From Otis tarda (Eukaryota > Chordata > Aves > Otidiformes > Otididae): DNA of 64,000 nucleotides. Each line of letters starts with the position of its first letter. The first letter of the stretch is position 1. The position numbers and the translations under genes were made by a program. This document shows, one piece after another, positions 58,972 to 64,000 of this stretch. The notes beneath the pieces are model-generated. The model was not told where the DNA came from and did no database searches. It saw only the letters and a program-made list of their open reading frames with translations. Location: the NCBI GenBank assembly GCA_026413225.1, contig CM048553.1:48090001-48154000 (forward strand). Reading direction: 5' to 3'.

Positions 58972-61112
58972 AATATTTGTGGCATGTAAATGGGACAGCT
59001 AATTTTCTATGTTAGAAAGTATTATTGCTTGCTGTTATAATTAATTATATTTACTGTAGCAATGCCTAAGAGTGCTTAACTGTGCTAGGACCCTGTGGCT
59101 CTGGGCTCAGAAGGAGCACGGGAGAGCAGGCCAATCATTTTGCTGAAGGAGTGAAGCTGGACACCAACTATAGGAGGCTGCAATGTGCAAGAAGTTGAGC
59201 AGTGGGATAGGAGCAGATCGCATGTTTGGTGCCCTCCTCCGTTTTACTGCCTTATGGTTTATTTGTACTGGGTTTAGTTCGAAACAGATAAACTAGTTGG
59301 AAACAAAAGAATAAAGGAGGGTTAAGGAGTCTATGTCAAGGGAGAGGTTCCTGAGAAGTCCAGATGTGAATTGAAGATGAGCTCAAAATCTTGAAGTACT
59401 CTGTGTTCATTTTTGTCTTTATGTCTAGTGATACACAAATATGTTATTACTACTGATTTTATATTTTATATGAAACATATAATTATAATTTTAACAAATA
59501 AGACTGATAATATTGATTCACTTTCTGCCCATTCTGTGAATTGATTTTGACTGTGTCTCTAGGCTGATGTCCTCTCCTGCCCTGGCATTACACAGCTTTG
59601 TTTTAGCTCAGAGCTTTTGGTCCTTGTTCTTAGCAAAAGCCAAATGCCCAGAGCCAAATGAGCTTTCCTCAGCATGGGAGCTGGCCATGGGATCAAGAAA
59701 CCAGCGGTGGCTGTACACCAGCTCCATGCTCCTTGTTATGCAGCACTGCCAAGCTGAGAGCAGCCCCAAAGCTGCTCTTCCCACTTTGAGGCAGATAATG
59801 GTCCTGAGCCACTCCAAAAGGAGATGTGGCATTTTGGCTCTTCCTGCCAAAGTCCCCTTCCTGCCAGCAGTGCGGGACAGCCCGTCAACACAGGTAGAGC
59901 AGCTTGTAAACTTGCAATCTCAGAGCCTCTTGCAAACAAAATCTAGGACATCTATTTCTCCGTGTGAACTTATTTCTTCCTCAACGGATGTCAGCGTACC
60001 CAGTCTTCCCAGTTGCTCATTGCGTCCCATATGACTGCTTCTCTCTACAAAGTTTCCTCCTTGTTTTTCACTGATGCCCCAGTTAAGAGCTAATGGGGTA
60101 TAAAGCTTCAGGCAGGAAAAAAAAAATAGATAAGGATGCTGGAGCACTGTCCCAAATGGCAGACCAGAGCCTGCTGATGTATATCCAGAACGAGAGTCCT
60201 CAGCGTGCGCATATGGAGGAAGGGGAGAAGGGAGATGCTTATTAGATGGAAAGGGAGTTCTGTGTGCGGGAGAGGAGCGCTCTGCGGCCCTGAGGATGTA
60301 AGGAAGATTTGCTAACTTTGCTTTACACTATTCATGTAGATAAGGAAGACTCTCAGTCTCCAATCATAAAACGGTATTATACAGTATACTCCCAAAGGCC
60401 ATAATTACTTCCAGAAGCAGAAATTTGAATGACCCAGATAATTAGTTCAGTGCAGCTGGTCCAAAAATTATTTACATAAAAGCCAGTTTTACTTGAGGGG
60501 GAAGAAAAACAACCTTGCTACCGAAAGCAAATGACCCAGTTAGCTTCATGGAACAAGTGTGAGGAGGCAGAGCATGAGTGGCAACGTGGCGGCCTGCGCC
60601 ATCATTTCTTCCCTCTTGTTTTCAGAGGGCAAACGCTGGACTGCGGGTCCAGCACACGAGCCTGTCTATAGACAAACATGCAGGAGGGCAGAGGAGAAAC
60701 AGGAAAAATGCATGAATTTGACCTTGTGCTTTCTAAGAGAGTCACTCTCAGGGAGACGTGAGGGTCCGCTGCATCCAGAGGAAGACATTTCACGTGCAAA
60801 GGTACAGGCACTTAGGGAGCAGCGAGAGGGGTGAGGAGCAGCACAGCTCTGCTCCAGGCTCCGAGGAACTCAGCGTCAGTTCTTCCACGCAGGGGACTGC
60901 AGCAGCTGGAAATTAATCATCGCAGTTATCTGGATTAATTTTTAACCAAAACCAGTTCCTCAGTCCAGCTTAGCACGTAGCTGGGCGGCAGCAGGGGTGC
61001 CCGGGAGGAGAATGCCCAGCGGCTCTGTGGTGATGGTCTCAGGGGGTCAGTGTTGATGTTTCAGAGGCTGCCCTCTAACCTGCTGGGTTACAAAGGAAAG
61101 AAAAGATACTGA

Positions 61113-61149
61113 AAATGCTTTTAGAAAGCATTTAATATTAAAAGCATTT
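61113..61149. repeat. 11-bp perfect inverted repeat
   Basis: AAATGCTTTTA at 61113-61123 pairs exactly with TAAAAGCATTT at 61139-61149 around 15 bases. A third related word, GAAAGCATTT, lies in the loop, so alternative pairings exist. It is too short and AT-rich for a confident RNA hairpin. Confidence 0.75.
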
Positions 61150-62092
61150 GAGTGATTCAACCCTTTGCCGGTGACTCTTTGCACTTTTAGCGTGCATGAA
61201 TGGACAGACTAACCACTGCTGGGTTAACCATCGCCATTTGTTTATGGCTATGTCCTGTGTGGACAAGCCCCAAGTCTCAGCTCTGCGATGCTCTGACCCC
61301 ATCCCCAGGGCCAGCTCCACCGTCCCTGCCAGCACTTTTTACCCTGCAGGCAATGAGGAAGGTGGCTGCCCCCACTGCCACTCCCATTAACGGACCCCAC
61401 CGTGGTAGGGGTCCCCATGAGCACTTTGGGAATGCACTAGTTCGCATAGACCAGGATATGTTGTCCCCTGCCCATCAGTGAACCAAGACATGCTGCCACA
61501 AGCACAGCAAGACACGGAGCTGTAGGCCATGGTAAGTGTGAGAAAGAAGGAAGCCTGAGCTGTATGTCCCCATTTATTATGTCCTTACATCTTTGCCAAG
61601 TATCCCACAGGCCACCCCTTTTTATTCAGGCTGTGGCCACCGCAGAATCAGATCGATGCTCTGCAACAAAAATAGGCTGGGAAAGGTGGCTGCTCTCCCT
61701 AGTGTGCCACAGGCATCACCTGGCATCACCACTCTTTAGCACTCCGTCAAGGCCTACGTGTTTTTGTGCTGCTGCTTCTCAAAAAGCTCGCTCGCTCTCT
61801 CTCAGAACAGGGTTCTTGTTCCCCTGAAAGGAACCAGAAGACAAAAAAAATCTTTGAGAAACAAAACAGGGTAACAATGATCCTTTGTATTCAAGAGAGA
61901 GCACAAACACGCTTACTTAAAAAAAAAACCCAAATTGTTCTCCTTAAAACGTTGTAAAATGTACAAATAATAATAGTAAATTGCTGTATATCTCACCAGC
62001 ACCACATTACTGTTTGCTATTAAGTTTGCTATGGATAGCACTTGTTACTTAACAGCATGGTAAATAATCAGATAACATCCCCATAAAGAAAC

Positions 62093-62200
62093 TGGATCTG
62101 ATTCGCCTCCCACTTGCACTGCTTTTGTGCTAGTACGTGCCCGTTGACTTAATGGGGTTAATCTTAATTTACAACAGTATAAATGGAAAGGTGAATTAAA
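62093..62200. repeat. Palindromic MITE-like ancient repeat
   Basis: The order is GGATCTGATTCGCCTCCCAC, TTGCACTGCTTTTGTGCTAG, CGTTGACTTAATGGGGTTA, ATTTACAACAGTATAAATGG, then AAAGGTGAATTAA. It matches a recalled dispersed repeat: GGATCTGATTCTCCTCTCAC, TTACACTGGTTTTGTGCCAG, CCATTGACTTCAATGGGGTTA, ATTTACACCAGTATAAATGA, then GAGGAGAATTAG. The two ends are inverted repeats of each other (GATTCGCCTCCCAC against GTGAATTAA, worn). Noncoding. One of the best-kept copies in the window. Confidence 0.7.
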
Positions 62201-62204
62201 GACC

Positions 62205-62238
62205 ACAGGGGGCAAGCTGGAGAGGATGTGACTTGCAG
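62205..62238. other. Short spacer between two repeat relics
   Basis: Contains ACCACAGGGGGCAAGC, which resembles but does not fit a CTCF core well. Nothing else is visible. Confidence 0.3.
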
Positions 62239-62272
62239 CGGGCCGGATTGTGATCACAGTAACACACCCCTA
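62239..62272. repeat. Palindromic MITE-like fragment (one arm)
   Basis: CGGGCCGGATTGTGATCACA followed by GTAACACACC recalls the terminal arm GGGCCGGATTCTGATCTCAG, TTACACC of the same palindromic class. It lies about 40 bp from the copy at 62093-62200. The internal part and second arm are not clear. Confidence 0.45.
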
Positions 62273-62274
62273 GA

Positions 62275-64000
62275 CGGGGACTAAAGCTCCACCAAGCTAA
62301 AGAGCTGCACAGTTGCCAAGGCAGAGGAAATGGAAATTCAGGCCCCGCTGTCCTTTATTTGCAGTGAATGTGCGTATCTTGCACAGCACTATATGCCCGC
62401 AGGTTCCCTTCCCTTTCCCTCACCCCACCCTCTCTCCACGTGTCTCAGGGACATAAGAAGGATTTCAGTTGCATATCTTGAACTCATAGGGGTCTTCATG
62501 ATGTGCACACTGGAGGTATTTTGCTCTGTCCTTTGCATAAAGGCAAGACACACAAAGTCCTAGGGGCATGTATTGCAGGCACAGAAGCCTGTGACATACA
62601 AATGAGCTGACAACTTTTGAGGTGGGCGTTCAGAAAGCAGTTGACTTAGAGGTTGGTGCAAACTCCAGTGTATCCATCTTTACATGTCGTGCAAGGTCAA
62701 ACAGAAATTGGCCTTGCCTGTCAAACTGGAGCTTGTTCTGGTTCATGACTCATGTTCCTGTCCCCAAAAGCTGACCACAGGCCACCAGCATGGGCAACTT
62801 GCAAATGTTGCTCGTCAGGCAGAAGTATGTCTCATAGAAATGGCTTGGGGCCAGTGGATGACAGGTCCTGGAGGAAAAATATTAGTGCACAGAAGAGAGA
62901 GTAGCTTCTTCCAGGATTGAGGAGTGGATGAGAGAAGGATCCTCAGGGGCATTTGGGTGAGTGAGCAATGCCATTCTCCCCAGGCCATCCTGATTTCCCA
63001 CTTGCTGTCTTGGGCCCCTGTCGGTGGACATCTGCAAGAGTGTAAAGATTTGCATCTGTCTTCTTCTTTCAACATGTGAGAACCAGCTCCTCAGATGCTA
63101 CCAGGAGACAGCGCCTGAGCTCAGCAGAAGCACAGCAGCTCCCACTGGCAGCAGAGCTGGTCCTTCAGGACACCTCCCTCAGAGGAATAGCGCAGCCCGG
63201 GTGTTTGGAGGCAGCGCTGTTGGTAAATACACTCTTGTTTACATTTCCTTTTACATAAGGGGAATGTTTCCTCTCCTGGCTCCTCGTCGCCGCGTGCAGC
63301 CTGGGATGCTCGCAGCGGGAGAGGGTATGCAGGAGAGGAAGCAGGATGTGCTCTCATATGGTGCTCCCAGCGCTCCCACCACACCCTCGCCCCGCTCCGG
63401 GGCTGCTGACGGAAACCACTTCTCTCTGTGGTCTAACCTGGCTCCCAGTCAGGGCAGCAATTACGCTGCTGTAATAGGTACTCCTGAAATGTATCGGTCA
63501 ATTGGAATTGCATGTTAAGTGGATGCTGAAAGCCATGGCAGATTTGATGACTGCTCTGCGCCAGGGATGCAGCCATAGGCCGGTGAACGCAAGGAGCATC
63601 CAGGCAGACCTGGGGAGTGGATTTAGACCTCGCTTTCACCCCAGCTGCAGAAATGGAGAGCAGTGGGTGCTTCAGGACAGCTGCTTCCCTGATAAAACTC
63701 CTGTCTTGCAGCAGAAATGAATTTGCCCCTCTGGGCCAGCTGCTTCCCGACGTGGTAAGTTCAGGAACCTCCCTGAGGTGCAAACAGCATTTCCAGCAGC
63801 AATAAAATATACATAAACATTTTTAAAAATCACTTTAAAATTCCACTTCTCCCCCTCAGCTGCTTGCCACCGTCCGATTTCTAAATGAGCGGAATTTCTC
63901 CTGTGTTCAGCTTCATACATATATATACACACGCACATAAGCACGCCCACCTCGTACACAAAGTATTCCCCATCTTCAAGTCACAGTCTCAGCGGAGTAC
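62275..64000. other. Unique noncoding sequence to window end
   Basis: No gene or RNA is recognised. A 164-codon plus-strand frame (63024-63518) overlaps antisense frames and has no domain. The segment 63280-63420 is GC-richer with several CG dinucleotides (CTCGTCGCCGCGTGCAGCC, CCCGCTCCGGGG) but is too short and mixed to call a CpG island. A TATATACACACGCAC-like simple tract lies at 63918-63945. Confidence 0.4.

Larger units (their letters stand above)
58505..62090. other. Unique noncoding sequence
   Basis: No gene or RNA is recognised. The longest frame is 155 codons (59567-60034, plus) with no domain. There is a (TTTCA)n-like tract at 58941-58971 and an inverted repeat at 61113. The AT-rich stretches near 60360-60480 and 60905-60960 (ATAATTAGTTCAGTGCAGC, AATTAATCATCGCAG, TCTGGATTAATTTTTAACC) look like noncoding regulatory sequence in texture, but I cannot test conservation. 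Confidence 0.35.

Noticed and set aside
62205-62222. CTCF site at ACCACAGGGGGCAAGC
   Set aside because: The spacing between the CCA and AGGGGGC parts is one base short of the core motif.
63280-63420. CpG island and promoter
   Set aside because: The GC-rich part is only about 140 bp, with a modest number of CG dinucleotides and no exon downstream.
1-64000. CRISPR array, bacterial operon, phage or retroviral provirus
   Set aside because: No regularly spaced repeats, no prokaryotic gene packing, and no LTR pair or gag/pol/env frames were seen.

Overview
This is vertebrate nuclear DNA, most probably from a bird. It has no bacterial-style gene packing. It carries several CR1-family LINE copies that end in the tandem 8-bp 3' signature typical of avian CR1 (ATTCTATG units). 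Moderately AT-rich single-copy-looking sequence is interspersed with old, decayed repeats. The young CR1 3' ends look more like those of non-galliform birds than like my recollection of chicken CR1, but I cannot fix the species.

I find no host protein-coding gene, exon, rRNA or tRNA that I can support. The long open frames are either CR1 sequence, antisense shadows of CR1, or frames of a length expected by chance in 64 kb. The window therefore reads as intergenic or intronic sequence, a gene-poor stretch.

Layout. 1-6.5 kb: unique sequence with two short L2/MIR-type tails. 6.5-6.9 kb: an ancient CR1 remnant (minus strand). 7-21.9 kb: mostly unique, with a MIR-like SINE (19.5 kb), another in reverse (11.9 kb), and one clear copy of a palindromic MITE-like repeat (15.8 kb). 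21.9-23.7 kb: two more ancient CR1/L3 remnants, both minus strand. 26.67-26.95 kb: a young 5'-truncated CR1 (plus). 27-43.3 kb: long unique stretch with a perfect RFX X-box palindrome (28.47 kb), a degenerate pentanucleotide array (29.5 kb) and a palindromic MITE relic (32.8 kb). 43.3-43.7 kb: CR1 (plus). 43.7-49.1 kb: unique, with a second RFX-like palindrome (46.5 kb). 49.1-51.1 kb: the main element, a ~2-kb CR1 on the minus strand that keeps most of the reverse transcriptase but is broken by stops and a frameshift. 51.26-51.37 kb: a MIR-like SINE. 55.87-56.08 kb: a short CR1 3' end (minus). 57.76-58.5 kb: an ancient CR1 3' half (minus). 58.5-64 kb: unique, with further palindromic repeat relics at 62.1-62.3 kb.

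No genes work together here. The interest lies in layered transposon history: an old amniote layer of CR1/L3, MIR-like and palindromic MITE-like relics, and a younger avian CR1 layer. A few perfect transcription-factor palindromes sit in sequence that otherwise looks unique. I do not see an undescribed functional system. All repeat identifications come from remembered consensus patterns and were not checked by database search.
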